A stretch of DNA of 41,596 nt from Hydnum rufescens UP504 (GCA_014904985.1 MU128979.1:137576-179171), one strand, 5' to 3'; numbered from the stretch's first letter, positions 31,113-41,482 are shown. A program made the numbers and translations. Notes: a model not told the origin generated them from the letters alone.

Positions 31113-34100
31113 CTATAAATCTACCATTATGTTGTCTTGTCCCTCTCCCTCAGACCAATCACCCCCACCAATCAGATGATCCAAGTCACCTAGAAATCTG
31201 ACATCCTCTAACTCTGCAACTGGCTCTAGCTCAACCCCATCATCATCATCAGAGCTCGCATCCCCATCCTCATCTCTTTCCCCAGCTGTGGGATGCCTTG
31301 TAGGGCTTTCTTGCATGTCCAAGGATGGTTGACAGGTGGTGGCATTGAAATCTGACTCCAATCTACTGCACCCACAGGAATAGTAATTGTAGAAAGGCTG
31401 TGTTCCCATGTCTTCATCCTGTTAAAGAGAACATGTAAGCGAAGCAATGCAAAAAACACTACATCATCATCTTTGTGGACATTATAATAAGCTTCCAAAT
31501 CAGGAAAGAGTATTGAAGACTCACACCATTGCCGAACTTGAATACATTGTGGACTGCTTCATATTCCTCAACAAACCAAGTGCGAAGGTTTGAATACTCA
31601 ACATCACATCGGCGAAGCTCTTCTTGACAACTTTTGACCTCCTGGGCTGCCCTAATTCCATCCCGAACCTCCTTATTAGCAAGCCACAAAGGAATCTCCC
31701 CCCCCTTGAAGTCCACCATGTCGGCATTCTCCCAAATGTCCTGATCGACATCCAAATTGAATAATCCCTCCATCACAAGCTCTGGTGGAACATATGCATC
31801 CCTCCATACACCATTCTTCCCTCACTCCTTCAGCATTTCCTTCTGCTTGGCATTGTATTTGTGGACTGTAGCCTCGATTCCTGGGGCACGCTGTTTAACT
31901 GCCTTTTCGACATGGCTCTTGGTTTTCTGATCTGGAGTCTAATCAATTATAGACATGAAATCAGACATAAAATTTTGCACACATACCCATGGCCTGACTT
32001 GCATGTGCATGCTCTAAGTTAGCAAGCTCAAATTTGCGAGCATGGAGTTTTGTGATTAGCTGGTCACAAAGGACATGGATATTGAGTTGTAGGTTGATCC
32101 ATTTGTCCTTCTTGAGGTTGGAAAGACAGTCTGCTGATGCACGGTCTTCAAGTCGAAGTGCCTTGGTTTTCCTTGCAATATTGTCTTCAAGTTGTGATAT
32201 AGTGTCTTGGGCCATCTTCACCCTCTCCTTCCACTCCTCATGTAAAGCCTGCCCCCCAACACTATCATCCACTGCCAAACTCCCTAATTCCTTCAAGAGG
32301 TGTACAAGTATTGCATGTTGGGATTGGACTGTTGTCTCAAGGGATAGAATTTGCTCTATTGCTCGTGTTCCCTTTGTTTTTGATTGCCCTAAGACAGCCA
32401 ATGATTACTATCATGATAAAGCATACACAAATAATCTACTCATGATTGACAGACTTGGTTTGGAGCTCCCACTGTTCATTGAACTGCACAAGGAGCCCTT
32501 CCACATCCAACCCATGGGGATGCTTCCCCACAGCCATCAAGGCTTCACCAAGCTGCTCATCAGCTCGACAGACCCAGTCACACAACCACCTTCCCATCCC
32601 CTCATGTTTCGTCTCAAGGATGTGCTCAGCTTGGTGATCAAGAATGAAAAGACAATGGTGATGCTAGAAGAAAAACTTGGTAAGGAATACAGGTAACATT
32701 CAAATGCAATCACCAACTCCAACTCACACCTGCAACACAGAGACCTGGGATAAGCTTCTGAAGATCACTCCAGAAGCACTCACACCCCTCTCCATCAGAT
32801 AAACCCCACATCACAGCCTTCTGAGGGTGATACCACAATTGGCATGCCCATTGGTGTCCATAGGCATGGAATATTGAGACAGCAAATTTGAGTTGATGCA
32901 GATATTCAGGCATGAGGTCCCATTTTTGAAGTGTCCTATGCATCTGACACCCAATATCATAGAGAACTCCAACTCTCCAATGGTTAGGAATCGACTCCAT
33001 CAAGGCGGATATGAGAGCAAGGGCATAGAACTGTTTTTCGCCAGCTGTTTTCAGGTTTGCCAGTACCAGGGGATGATCATGATGACAGAGCAAGGCCATC
33101 ACACCAGTTGAGTCAAAATACATGGACGATGCCTTGATACGGTCACCATTGGCAGCCACAAAGGAGTCTCTACAGGCATCATAAGTCGCATTGGGTAAGT
33201 TCATGCCTGGTTCAATCTCGTCAGGCTGTCCTCCACCCATCAAATCACCCTCAGTCTCCTCCATCTTGCCAGCTTTCCACTTACAACCCATCTTTGGTTT
33301 GGATGGTCACAAAACCTTGACCCTCTCTTCCCACTCCCGGATCTGCACTTTACTGAGGAAGATTGTTCTCGGTGAGACGACTTTAGGATCCAAAGATCCT
33401 GGTAGGCCCCGCAAACTCCTTTCTTCTATCTTTGTCCCTGTTCCTCTTCAACTGGAAGTTGGCATCGAGGCACACAATGAGATGGACTCCAGGTATTACT
33501 ATATCCAGATCACCACCAAAGCAAAGGGGGCAGGCATCGCAGAGATTGGTGCTGGGTCTTTCTCGAGGTGGAGGGGTTGATGGGTGACTGATATCATCAC
33601 GTGTGATTTGAATGCAACCAGCCAACATCTGCACATTTGCATACTCTTGCCCATGAACAGGCGTCTCATCATCGAGAGCCCTGAACGTTGCAGTAGTCTT
33701 CTCCCTTGCATCATCAATGATTTTACCCATCTCCCCATCCACCAGTTGCATCAGAACTTGATACTGGGAAAGGGCAGATGAAAATCGACATTGCAGAGCA
33801 TCTCTGGTAGCAAATTCATGGCCATGGTTGTTGAGGTATTTCGTTATTGTAGTGGCCCATGCTCTTTCATTAGGCACAGCAAGGACAAAAAGGGTAGAGA
33901 CAAGCTCGAGCATGTCCAGGCTCACAGCAAGCATAGGATAGACTGGTGAGCAAGGGAAGTACCCCATCTGCACCAGCTGTTGTGGGGCTGGGTGGCAGGT
34001 GCAGACAGCGATATCAACATCACAAAGAGCTAGATTGAAGTCGTAAGCATAAACAAACAGGCATCAGCTATAAGTAATGGAGAGTGAGCACACCTTCAAT

Positions 34101-34628
34101 CGATACACACACAACCCTCAGAGGCTGGTGACGACTGGAGCAGGAGCATGTGCTATTATCAGTCCCCCTTTGCAAGGCAGGTGTCTGTCACAACAACATT
34201 TGCTCACGCTTCCACTGCATGAAAGGTCTAATGAGAGCAGGAAGGACAGTTTGGCTCCAGCAAGCAGCTTGCTCATGTTTGCATCTTGCATGCCTCAACT
34301 CTTTTGCTAGATAGTGTGTGTGCATCTCGGGGACCAAATAGGGATCATAGTCCAGATCCAGTGGGTACATTGCTGTGAAATTGGAAGGAACGGCATGGTG
34401 GAGATCCTCAGATTGTGGAGTACCTCATGTAGATACACTATGATCCCCTGTATATATGGGTCCTGAGGGGCCTTGACCAATACTTTCGGCCTTTGGAAAT
34501 CATGCTCGACTGGGACATTTACTGGATTTAGCAGACGGACCTGAAGACTTTACTGGCGGGGTGATGGGGGATGGGAGGGATGGTGTAGTTGGCTGGCTTG
34601 GTCCTCCTCTCTTTCCTTTGTTGGCCAT
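31113..34628 (-). pseudogene. KDZ-superfamily transposase, nearly complete but broken
   Basis: DNA transposase of the Kyakuja-Dileera-Zisupton superfamily, minus strand, several small introns. A Lys/Pro-rich start (MANKGKRGG, 34628) leads to PQDPYIQGIIVYLHEVLH (near 34450), a Cys-rich region (CSCSSRHQ, then CTCHPAPQQLVQMGYFPCSP, 34100-33950) and CPLCFGG with IVCLDANFQLKR (near 33480; first catalytic Asp). Then FDSTGVMALLCHHDHPL, GVLYDIGCQMH (second Asp, near 32945) and HAYGHQWACQLWYHP; GLSDGEGCECFWSDL carries the Glu (near 32800). An intron (GTGTGAG to TTCTAG, about 32670-32730) precedes LFILDHQAEH and a coiled-coil C-terminus (AIEQILSLE; WLANKEVRDGIRAAQEV near 31680; acidic tail to 31113). 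Stops at 34188-34190, 33307-33309 and 31822-31824 fit CGA to TGA; a 1-nt shift in a G run lies near 33410. The DDE residues are intact, so it died recently. Confidence 0.9.
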
Positions 34629-34664
34629 AGACAGGAGGCAAAATCAACGCAAAGAGTCAGACAG

Positions 34665-34995
34665 AATACCAGACGTGACGTCTAGCACTGAACTTGATGA
34701 GTGCCTTGTATAGTGCCAGACAAAATACCAGACACGAGAGAAAGTCGATGTCTAGCACTGAACTTAGCAAGTGCCTTTTGTATACTGCCAGACAAGATAC
34801 CAGACGCAAGAGAAAGTCGATGTCTATCACTGAACTTAGCAAATGCCTTTTGTATACTGCCAGACAAGATACCAGATGTGAAAGAAAATCGATGTCTGGC
34901 ACTGAACTTGACAAATGCCTTCCTAGGCTAAGAGTGATGCCAAACAGGATCAGATGTCAGAGAGTGCCAATGTCTGATACTGAACATGGCAAGAG
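34665..34995 (+). repeat. ~72-bp tandem repeat, five units
   Basis: TCTAGCACTGAACTT-like words at 34681, 34751, 34823, 34895 and 34973 (periods 70, 72, 72, 78), each followed by AGTGCCTT and TGCCAGACAAGATACCAGA. It starts directly upstream of the KDZ start codon; frames read from it on both strands are repeat products. Confidence 0.9.
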
Positions 34996-34996
34996 T

Positions 34997-35903
34997 TCAG
35001 CATTGGTACAATAAAAACGCTATAGTGACGAAACTTGATTGAACTTCTACACTTACTGATTCGGGAAAGACACATGTGGATTCAGGGAGGACAAAATGGG
35101 TCACCACAGTGAGCAACAGGGAGGGCAAAAAAGCATGAGATATGGAATTTACTGTTGGGTGGCTTGAAGATGTCCAACTTGGGAGGTGCTTCATGGCAAT
35201 GACCTGTGCTATGGGTCCCAGGTTATCTTCTTTTTTTTGAGAGGGCATATCAAACGAAATCATTATTGCGTACATGATATATACAAAGCATTTTTTTTGA
35301 GTGGAAGGCAAGACGAACGACAATGAGAAACTAGGTGCCACCAAGCTGTGTGTTTCTACAATGGTATTCAGGGCTGCCAAAATATTTCCAAGCGCAAGGC
35401 GCGCTTCATCCCTCGACTGGGTCATCACCTCTAGCGCCTCCATGACCTCCTGGAGCTCTATCTCCAAAGAAATGATTTGATTCGATAGCACGGTGCTAGA
35501 GACGGAAGGATGGGGGGACAGTTGCACCAAGGGGAGAGAGGTTGATTGTGGGAACGATGCTTGGGGGAACAGATGGTTGCAGGAATGATGATTGTGGGAA
35601 CGGCAATTGAGGGAACAATGATGGAGAGAATGACGACTGCAGTAATGACGATTGTGGCAATGCCGATTTGGGGATGGATGAGTGGGGGATGGACAACTGG
35701 GGGATGAATGACTGGGGGACGAATGACTGGGGGATGGATGACTGGGGGACAGACGACTGGGGGACAGATGACTGGGGGATGGATGATTGGGGAGTTCCCC
35801 TCATCTGAAAGTCTTCAGGCTGGGGGGTGGGGGGTTCGGATGCGCCACAATGATTGGACCAGCCTAAAGAAACAACATAGATTAGTTGCAATCTATATTT
35901 CAC
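34997..35903 (-). CDS. Hypothetical pentapeptide-repeat and coiled-coil ORF
   Basis: Minus strand, upstream of KDZ and in the same direction. The first part (35903-35496) holds about 20 copies of a 5-residue unit like PQSSI or PQSFV, coded by a 15-bp DNA repeat. After a frame change near 35510 a second frame has SNQIISLEIELQEVMEAL and SRDEARLALGNILAAL, a likely coiled coil (35490-35360), before low-quality sequence. A 34-nt GT...TCTAG stretch at the junction is too short for a normal intron, so a frameshift is more likely. It may be an accessory gene of the KDZ element or an unrelated relic. Function unknown. Confidence 0.4.
35570..35800 (+). repeat. 15-bp minisatellite (GACTGGGGGATGGAT)
   Basis: Tandem 15-bp units, most regular at 35690-35790 and more diverged towards 35530. 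Encodes the pentapeptides of the overlapping minus-strand frame. Confidence 0.9.
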
Positions 35904-35909
35904 AATGAT

Positions 35910-37160
35910 TTATAGTGATATGTACGCCAGAAGCGACATCCCCCATTTTCGCACTTCCAAAACCATTGCCCCATGTTTTGGCGAGTCCATGAATGAAGCA
36001 AAAGAGCTAATGACGGAAAGAAAGATTAATGCTTGGGGATGATACAACCTTTAGTACTTATGAGAGTTACCACAGTAACAGACAAACCTCCCCTCCACAA
36101 AATAGGGCCAGTCGTTTGGCATTTTTGTCATGAAGGTAAGTATCTATGTGGTATCCAGCTCCATGGGTCAGGGATGCTTCGAATGCCAGCAAAAGTGGGA
36201 TCCCTACAGAACACATGTGTTGTGATGACAGGACACCGAACGCCAGTGAGACTGGCATTCAGTACTGAGCAGCGAACAGTGTATAGAGACACAGTTACAG
36301 TCTTAAGGAGGTCCAGAGGCTGGTGCTGTGCCAACCCTCTGGTTCCCGTTTTTTGTTTGTTGTGTCTCTCAAATCATATAGTTGCAGACAAAAGGCATGG
36401 ATATTCCTGATTAACTCACCGCAGAGGTACAGCGTACCTACGCTAATTGCCAGACTCCATAAGCTCGATGCCGCTCAAGTGTGGGAAGAATTTCGGCAGT
36501 TAGCATGACAATGGCGTTACCATTGTAAGCAGGATGGTTATGAACCAATCCAACTACTGTCCACGTCATTGAGGAGAGGACAAAAGAAGGGAGCCATGGG
36601 GACAATTCAAATATTCAGGTCCGGGGAAATGAAGGTCTTTCTGGTTAATAGAAAATCCCAAAGAACAGTGGTTGCTCAAGGGAATAGATCAGTGTCACAA
36701 AATAAAGATGTCAAGGCCACACCCTGAAGTTTTCCTCTTGACTATTCAGTCTTAATGCGGCTGTACACAGTCTTGACAAGTGGGAAATCTCCTCCAGACA
36801 GCAGCAATACTTCAGTGCCTCAGACTGTGATAGAGGGAAAAACCAAATATTTACATGCCCCCTCCCCTTTATATACATTCCAGACCACAATTCAAAATTC
36901 CAGAAGAAAGTGGAGATAAGGGAAGCATAATGACAAAGAAATGAAGTCAAAAGCTTCAAAACTGGTGGAGATATTCAAGAATCAAGTGAAAAAGATACAA
37001 AAAACACTTTACAAGGCATTCCTCCCTTGAAACTGGATAGATTCCCTTAAGAAAAGGTGGAATAGGTCGCCCTGAGTTCCCTTTGCATCGGAATTAAGAG
37101 GGCTGGAACCAATTTGTCATTTGTGTTGGTGGAGCAAAGGGGGAGTCATGAGGAAGGGGT
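35910..37160. other. Spacer, no recognised gene
   Basis: CpG-containing sequence with no recognisable coding. A + frame at 36033-36410 (125 codons) has no domain or repeat I know. A TATA-like TTTATATACA lies near 36869. GAATGCCAG (36180) and CTGGCATTC (36252) form a small inverted pair. It may contain the upstream end of the KDZ element. Confidence 0.35.
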
Positions 37161-37470
37161 TGTCTTGTGAAAAATGGAGTTTTCGTCCATTCGTTTTGCC
37201 CTTGGTACTGTTAGATGCGCATTTTTAACAGCTTTCAGGGAGTGGTACACACGAACGAATCCGATACGAATTGGCTTCGAAAATTAAGAAATACTCCTTC
37301 AGAGTATAAATCATGGCAAGATATTGTTACAGGGACCGAATTTTTGATTCGTTCATTTTGTGTTTGGTACCGTTCGATAGGTACAATTTGTATCTTTCTG
37401 GGTGCAGTTGTTTCGAGTCGATCAGATCAAAAATGATGGAGAAATTCGAAAAATACTCCTTTAGAGTGAC
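37160..37470 (+). repeat. ~160-bp repeat cluster B (about 2 units)
   Basis: TTGGTACTGTTAGATG (near 37202) and TTTGGTACCGTTCGATAGG (near 37363) are about 161 bp apart, each followed by AAATACTCCTT(C/T)AGAGT. It is rich in CG, for example CGAACGAATCCGATACGAATT at the place where cluster A has GCAGATCAGATGCAAACTG. Confidence 0.8.
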
Positions 37471-37754
37471 ATAATCCCTTTTTGAGTCATGTGACAGGTC
37501 CACAGGTCCAGAACGAAGGCCAGGCACAGTCTGCATCATTACATAATCACAATTCTTCACCCTTAAGGCAAAGGAACGATGTGGAATGATGGGTTTCGGA
37601 TCAACCCAGTCAGCCACAAATGTACATCTAGTTAGATACAATGAGCCTTGCGTTTAAATAGTCTAACTAGATGTTTTTAGGCGGGGGCCCCTGGGGCTGG
37701 CTAACATGATTTGCATGATTCAGGCAGGGGCCCCAGGGGCCCCTGCCTCTCACC
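37471..37754. other. Spacer with hairpin and GGGGCCCC palindromes
   Basis: No gene. Perfect 13-bp arms ACATCTAGTTAGA and TCTAACTAGATGT (about 37622-37675) form a hairpin. GGGGGCCCCTGGGG (37684) and GGGGCCCCAGGGGCCCC (37727) form a second GC-rich inverted pair just outside the array edge. Confidence 0.6.
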
Positions 37755-37912
37755 TTAGACTGGGACTTAGAGATTCTCAGACAACAGTGGGCTACACCTG
37801 GCATGATATTATACATATGCTCCCTGGGGTCAGCAGGGTTTCACTCAGCAGTCATGTTGTGTTTTTATTGACTGGTTTATTTATTTATTTATTCAAAAAT
37901 TCACAAACATAC
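37755..37912 (-). repeat. Terminal segment of right array
   Basis: Inverted counterpart of 1862-2045. It holds CTTAGAGATTCTCAG at the outer edge, CTGGGGTCAGCAGGGTTTCA and a TTTA-type microsatellite. Identity with the left copy is moderate by eye, so the two are not a recent duplication. Confidence 0.65.
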
Positions 37913-38192
37913 CACACCTGCTTGGGCAGGCATGTGGTACTATCCATAAAAAAATTAAAAACTAACAAAAAAAACTCTATCTAACACACCCACTTGGACG
38001 GGTGTGTGGTACCGGGGACGTGCATTACTTATATTTTACCGAGCCACACCCGCTATTGTGGGTGTGGGGTTCCTACGGTTTGGCATCACTTCATTTCGTC
38101 ATTTGGCATCCCGTTTGCGGATCCTGCTTTGCAGGCGAGTTATCACTCGGGGGGGGGGGGGCTCATTCCATGGGTCTTCATTTGTTGCTAGC

Positions 38193-38283
38193 CTAGAATA
38201 ATAGATCATTAGTTTAAAAAATTAAAACAGGTGCAAAAAGAGCAGCAGTGCTGCTCTTTTTGTGCTGTTGGGGGTGCACTTAC
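38193..38283 (-). other. 91-bp intron with palindrome A
   Basis: Minus strand: donor AAT|GTAAGTG, palindrome A at 38231-38265 (3-nt loop), branch-like ACTAATG, acceptor TTCTAG|G. Confidence 0.7.
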
Positions 38284-38450
38284 ATTATATAAAACCACAC
38301 ACCCGCCACAGCGGGTGTGTGGTACGCAATTTCGCCAATCATCGTGTTCGGGGGGCGGGCACTCAAGGCATGTGGGGCTGCGCATTAAATGGTATACTGG
38401 GGGGGCTTGTCTGTGTCCTCGTCGGGTGAGTTTTCACGTAGGGAATGGAC

Positions 38451-38551
38451 CTAGAACAACAAATAATAATATATTAGTAAAAAAAAGAACACAAAGGTGC
38501 CAAAAGAGCAGCTTCTGCTGCTCTTTTGGCACTGGTGGGATTAAGACGTAC
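38451..38551 (-). other. 101-bp intron with compensated palindrome A
   Basis: Minus strand: donor TAG|GTACGT, acceptor TTCTAG|G. Palindrome A at 38497-38532 is GTGCCAAAAGAGCAGC paired with its exact complement, so the CAAAAAG core became CCAAAAG with a matching change on the other arm. Confidence 0.75.
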
Positions 38552-38696
38552 CTAATATTTACCACACACCCGCTTTGGCAGGTGTGTGGTACGCAGTTCC
38601 ATCAATCATCAGTTTTGGGGGGCGGCTTGGGTGGCTGCACGTATTGGGGGCTCATCTGTGTCCTCATCGGGTGGGTCTTCACTGGAGGGAAGAGAC

Positions 38697-38800
38697 CTAG
38701 AAGAACAAATAATAATACATTAGTAAAAAAAAAAAAGACAACAGAGGTGCCAAAAGAGCAGCTTCTGCTGCTCTTTTGGCACCATTGGGATTGGACATAC
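38697..38800 (-). other. 104-bp intron with compensated palindrome A
   Basis: Minus strand: donor TAG|GTATGT, acceptor TTCTAG|G. The palindrome A variant (38746-38783) matches that of the neighbouring intron, with perfect 17-bp arms. The two introns are close relatives, so this module was duplicated locally. Confidence 0.75.
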
Positions 38801-39084
38801 CTAATATTACCACACACCTGCCGAAGCGGGTGTGTGGTTTGTGTAGTTACGCGTGTGGGTCGTTGTTTGGTGGTGTATTTGGTACTGTGGTGGCTCATTT
38901 GGGTGCTCGTTTGGCAGGTGTTCATTTGGCGGGTGCTCATTTGGCGGGTGCTCATTTGGCAGGTGCTCGTTTGGCAGGTGCTCGTTTAGCGGGTGCTCGT
39001 TTGGTGGGTGCTTGTTTGGCAGCTCGTTTGGCGACTCATCATTTGGCAGGTCTTCGTTTGGTGGTTCTGATTCAGGTGATGGAC
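38801..39084 (-). CDS. Possible repetitive exon peptide (PNEHP repeats)
   Basis: The exon is open throughout in one minus-strand frame. Residues from about 10 to 65 are repeats of PNEHP, PNEHL and similar, coded by a 15-bp unit such as CCAAATGAGCACCCG. The exon at 328-623 uses a related 15-bp unit (CCAAACGAACCCACG) with different coding, so the DNA repeat is conserved better than the peptide. No domain is recognised. A non-coding role for the exon is equally possible. Confidence 0.3.
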
Positions 39085-39184
39085 CTAGAATAATAGACAA
39101 TATATTAGTTAAAAATTAAAACCAGTGCAAAAAGAGCAGCAAATGCTGCTCTTTTTGCGCTGTTGGGTGTACCAAGTGACTTAC
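39085..39184 (-). other. 100-bp intron with palindrome A
   Basis: Minus strand: strong donor AAG|GTAAGT, palindrome A at 39123-39162, branch-like ACTAATA, acceptor TTCTAG|G. Confidence 0.75.
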
Positions 39185-39372
39185 CTTACATAGAATCACA
39201 CACCCGCCGCAGTGGGTGTGGTTCTTATGGCCGTTCACTGGGCACATCTGCCGTGGTCTTGTTGGTGTTCTCATACATTGTTTTCTTGTTGGCTGGCTTG
39301 TTGTTGTTTTGGCCCTGGTTGGTCGTGCCCTCATTGCTTGGGGGTTTTTTGTCTGGCGTCCCAGGCCATCAT

Positions 39373-39480
39373 CTAGAATAATAAAGATACATTAGTAAAG
39401 AAATTCAAAGCAGCGCAAAAAGAGCAGCCTTTGCTGCTCTTTTTGCACTGTTGTAGCTACTACTATAACAGGAGACTCAC
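39373..39480 (-). other. 108-bp intron with palindrome A
   Basis: Minus strand: donor TAG|GTGAGT, palindrome A at 39411-39450, branch-like ACTAATG, acceptor TTCTAG|A. The exon after it begins ATGATGGCCTGG, like the left-array exon at 328. Confidence 0.75.
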
Positions 39481-39707
39481 CTAGTGACCACACACCCGCA
39501 GCGGCGGGTGTGTGGTCGTCTATTTCCTTTTTGGGTGGTTGCCTTAGTGGTTGAGAACAAAGGCAACTCAATGCCAGTAATTGCCGAGCACCCAAAAAGC
39601 GCCCAAGTGCGTGGTGCCACAAGTGCCATATGAATTGGTAGCAAGTAAATAGATGTAGAATAAATAATATATGATTAATGTCTTCCCAAAAAAATAAAGA
39701 AGACCTA

Positions 39708-40078
39708 GACAATCAGTCAGAGTCCAATAAGGCATGATATGCTACATTGCAAGGTGGATTGGGTGATTTCTACTGTTCAGGATTGGCCCAAATTTAAATA
39801 TATTGCTGGTGTATACGTGCCCTACATTGGTGACTAATTATCTTGGACACTCTCCCCATTTTTCAATTTTTCATGCCTTCAATTCCCTATTTAGGGAATT
39901 GAAGGCGTGAAAAATTGAAAAGTGCCAGAATCATCTAATATAACTGGTCACCCATGTAGGGGTATGCATTTACTATCATTATATTTAAATTTGGGCCAAT
40001 TGTGACTCATAGAAGTGGCCCCATCCACTCTGCAATTAGCCATATCATGCCTTATTTGAGCTCTGACTTATTATTGTC
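39708..40078. mobile_element. 370-bp palindromic element at array centre
   Basis: Imperfect full-length palindrome centred at about 39890 (AATTCCCTATTTAGGGAATT). Outer ends are GACAATCAGTCAGAG (39708) and CTCTGACTTATTATTGTC (to 40078). Both arms share AATAAGGCATGATATG and GGCCCAAATTTAAATATA. No coding and no clear target duplication. It looks like a MITE or foldback element. It lies exactly between the two divergent arrays, so it may instead be their shared head region. Confidence 0.75.
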
Positions 40079-40296
40079 ATCTTATTCACATTTTTGGACA
40101 AATACATATTATATAGTGTTTATTTCATGTCTATATACTTGGTATTAATATGTATTCTGCTTGCAGCACCGCGCTTGGGCACTTAACAACCAGCAATTGC
40201 CGGCGTTGAGTCATCTTCTTCCGAAACCACAACAAGCTGCTGCCTGGAAAGGCAAGCAGATGACCACACACCTGCAGTGGTGGGTGTGGTCACAAG

Positions 40297-40398
40297 GTGA
40301 GTATTTTATTAGTAGATACAATGGTGCAAAAAGAGCAGCAAAAGCTGCTCTTTTTGCACTGCTTTGAAATTTTTTACTAATGTATTTAATTATTCTAG
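40297..40398 (+). other. 102-bp intron with palindrome A
   Basis: Donor AAG|GTGAGT, 4 nt after palindrome B; branch-like ACTAATG; acceptor TTCTAG|A. Confidence 0.75.
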
Positions 40399-40631
40399 AT
40401 TGCAGCCTCGTCCAATGCACGACAATAATCCGCGAAACGGCAAGAGCCCAAGTGGCAACACGATACATGGCAATGCGCTGAACAGCAGCACGCCAACAAC
40501 ATGACATACAGCAGCACACCAACAACACAACATACGGCATCACGCCAAATGAGGACACAACACACGGCAATGCGCCAAACAAGCCTCAGGAACCACACAC
40601 CCACTGCAGCAGGTGTGTGGTAGTATATAAA

Positions 40632-40737
40632 GTGAGCCCCCACCCCCAGTAGCTACACCTGCACAAAAAGAGCAGTGAAAGCTGCTCTTTTTGCGTGGTA
40701 TTCAATTCTTAACTAATTTAAAAATGTTATTTTGTAG
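40632..40737 (+). other. 106-bp intron with palindrome A
   Basis: Donor AAA|GTGAGC, palindrome A at 40661-40694 with one arm mismatch, branch-like ACTAATT, acceptor TTGTAG|G. Confidence 0.65.
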
Positions 40738-40954
40738 GTACAACGATAACCCGTGAAACAACAAGAGCAACACCACACGCCAACACAACATGGCAACATG
40801 ATAGATGGCAACACAACACAGCAACATGATGCGCCAACAGGCAAACGACGCAACATGCAGCACCATGCCAAATGAGGACGCAGCCCACGGCAACATGCCA
40901 AAGAAGGGCCCAGAATCACACACCCGCCATGGTGGGTGTGTGGTTCTATACAAG

Positions 40955-41050
40955 GTAAGTCCCCCTCCAGCTACAGCCATGCAAAAAGAGCAGCAAAAGC
41001 TGCTCTTTTTGCGTGGTTTTTAATTTCTAACTTAAAAGTTTGTCTTGTAG
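40955..41050 (+). other. 96-bp intron with palindrome A
   Basis: Strong donor AAG|GTAAGT, palindrome A at 40978-41015, branch-like CTAACTT, acceptor CTTGTAG|G. Confidence 0.75.
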
Positions 41051-41207
41051 GTCTCAATGTCCCTGGCAAACGAATACAGAGGCAAAACCCCCGCCCCCCC
41101 CCTTTTTGACACCCGAACGACGGGCACCGTACGAACCCCATACGTATGAGTGAAAGTACACGGCCCCAGTACCCCACACCACTGCAGCGGGTGTGGGGTA
41201 CTACAAG

Positions 41208-41306
41208 GTATTTTTTCTTTATTTTTATTCCTTATTCTTGTGGCACAAAAAGAGCAGCATAAGCTGCTCTTTTTGCACTGCATTGTTTAACTAATTCATT
41301 AATTAG
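41208..41306 (+). other. 99-bp intron with palindrome A
   Basis: Donor AAG|GTATTT, palindrome A at 41243-41278 with one mismatch, branch-like ACTAATT, acceptor ATTAG. Confidence 0.65.
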
Positions 41307-41482
41307 TTCTCTAAATATTGGACCAGAGCCCACACGAACCCCGACCACAGACCCACCGAGTGACATGCCATGAACAAAAACCAGGAACGAAACCGTGAAG
41401 GCCTGCACGAACGAAACCGTGAGTGACTCCCCCTTGAGGGATCACCCAAATGGAACCCAGGCCGTGACTGGGTGAATTCCAG

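Larger units (their letters stand above)
37755..39707 (-). repeat. Hairpin exon/intron module array, right minus-strand arm
   Basis: Same modules as 1-2045, read on the minus strand from about 39620 down to 37755. Palindrome A copies: 39411-39450, 39123-39162, 38746-38783, 38497-38532 and 38231-38265. Palindrome B copies: 39486-39517, 39196-39222, 38809-38838, 38561-38590, 38294-38323, 38043-38069, 37983-38010 and 37911-37938. Exons 39185-39372, 38801-39084, 38552-38696 and 38284-38450 have no common phase. The array ends in a TTTA microsatellite (37876-37892) and a terminal segment (37755-37912) homologous to the left one. Relative to the 35.7-kb interior it is inverted with respect to the left array. 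A polyG run (38151-38161) interrupts the last exon. Confidence 0.8.

Noticed and set aside
36033..36410. 125-codon + frame as a gene
   Set aside because: No motif, no plausible intron sites and no neighbouring partner; left as spacer.
38231..38989. 252-codon plus-strand frame
   Set aside because: It runs antisense through several introns and palindromes of the minus-strand array; its residues come from repeated hairpins.
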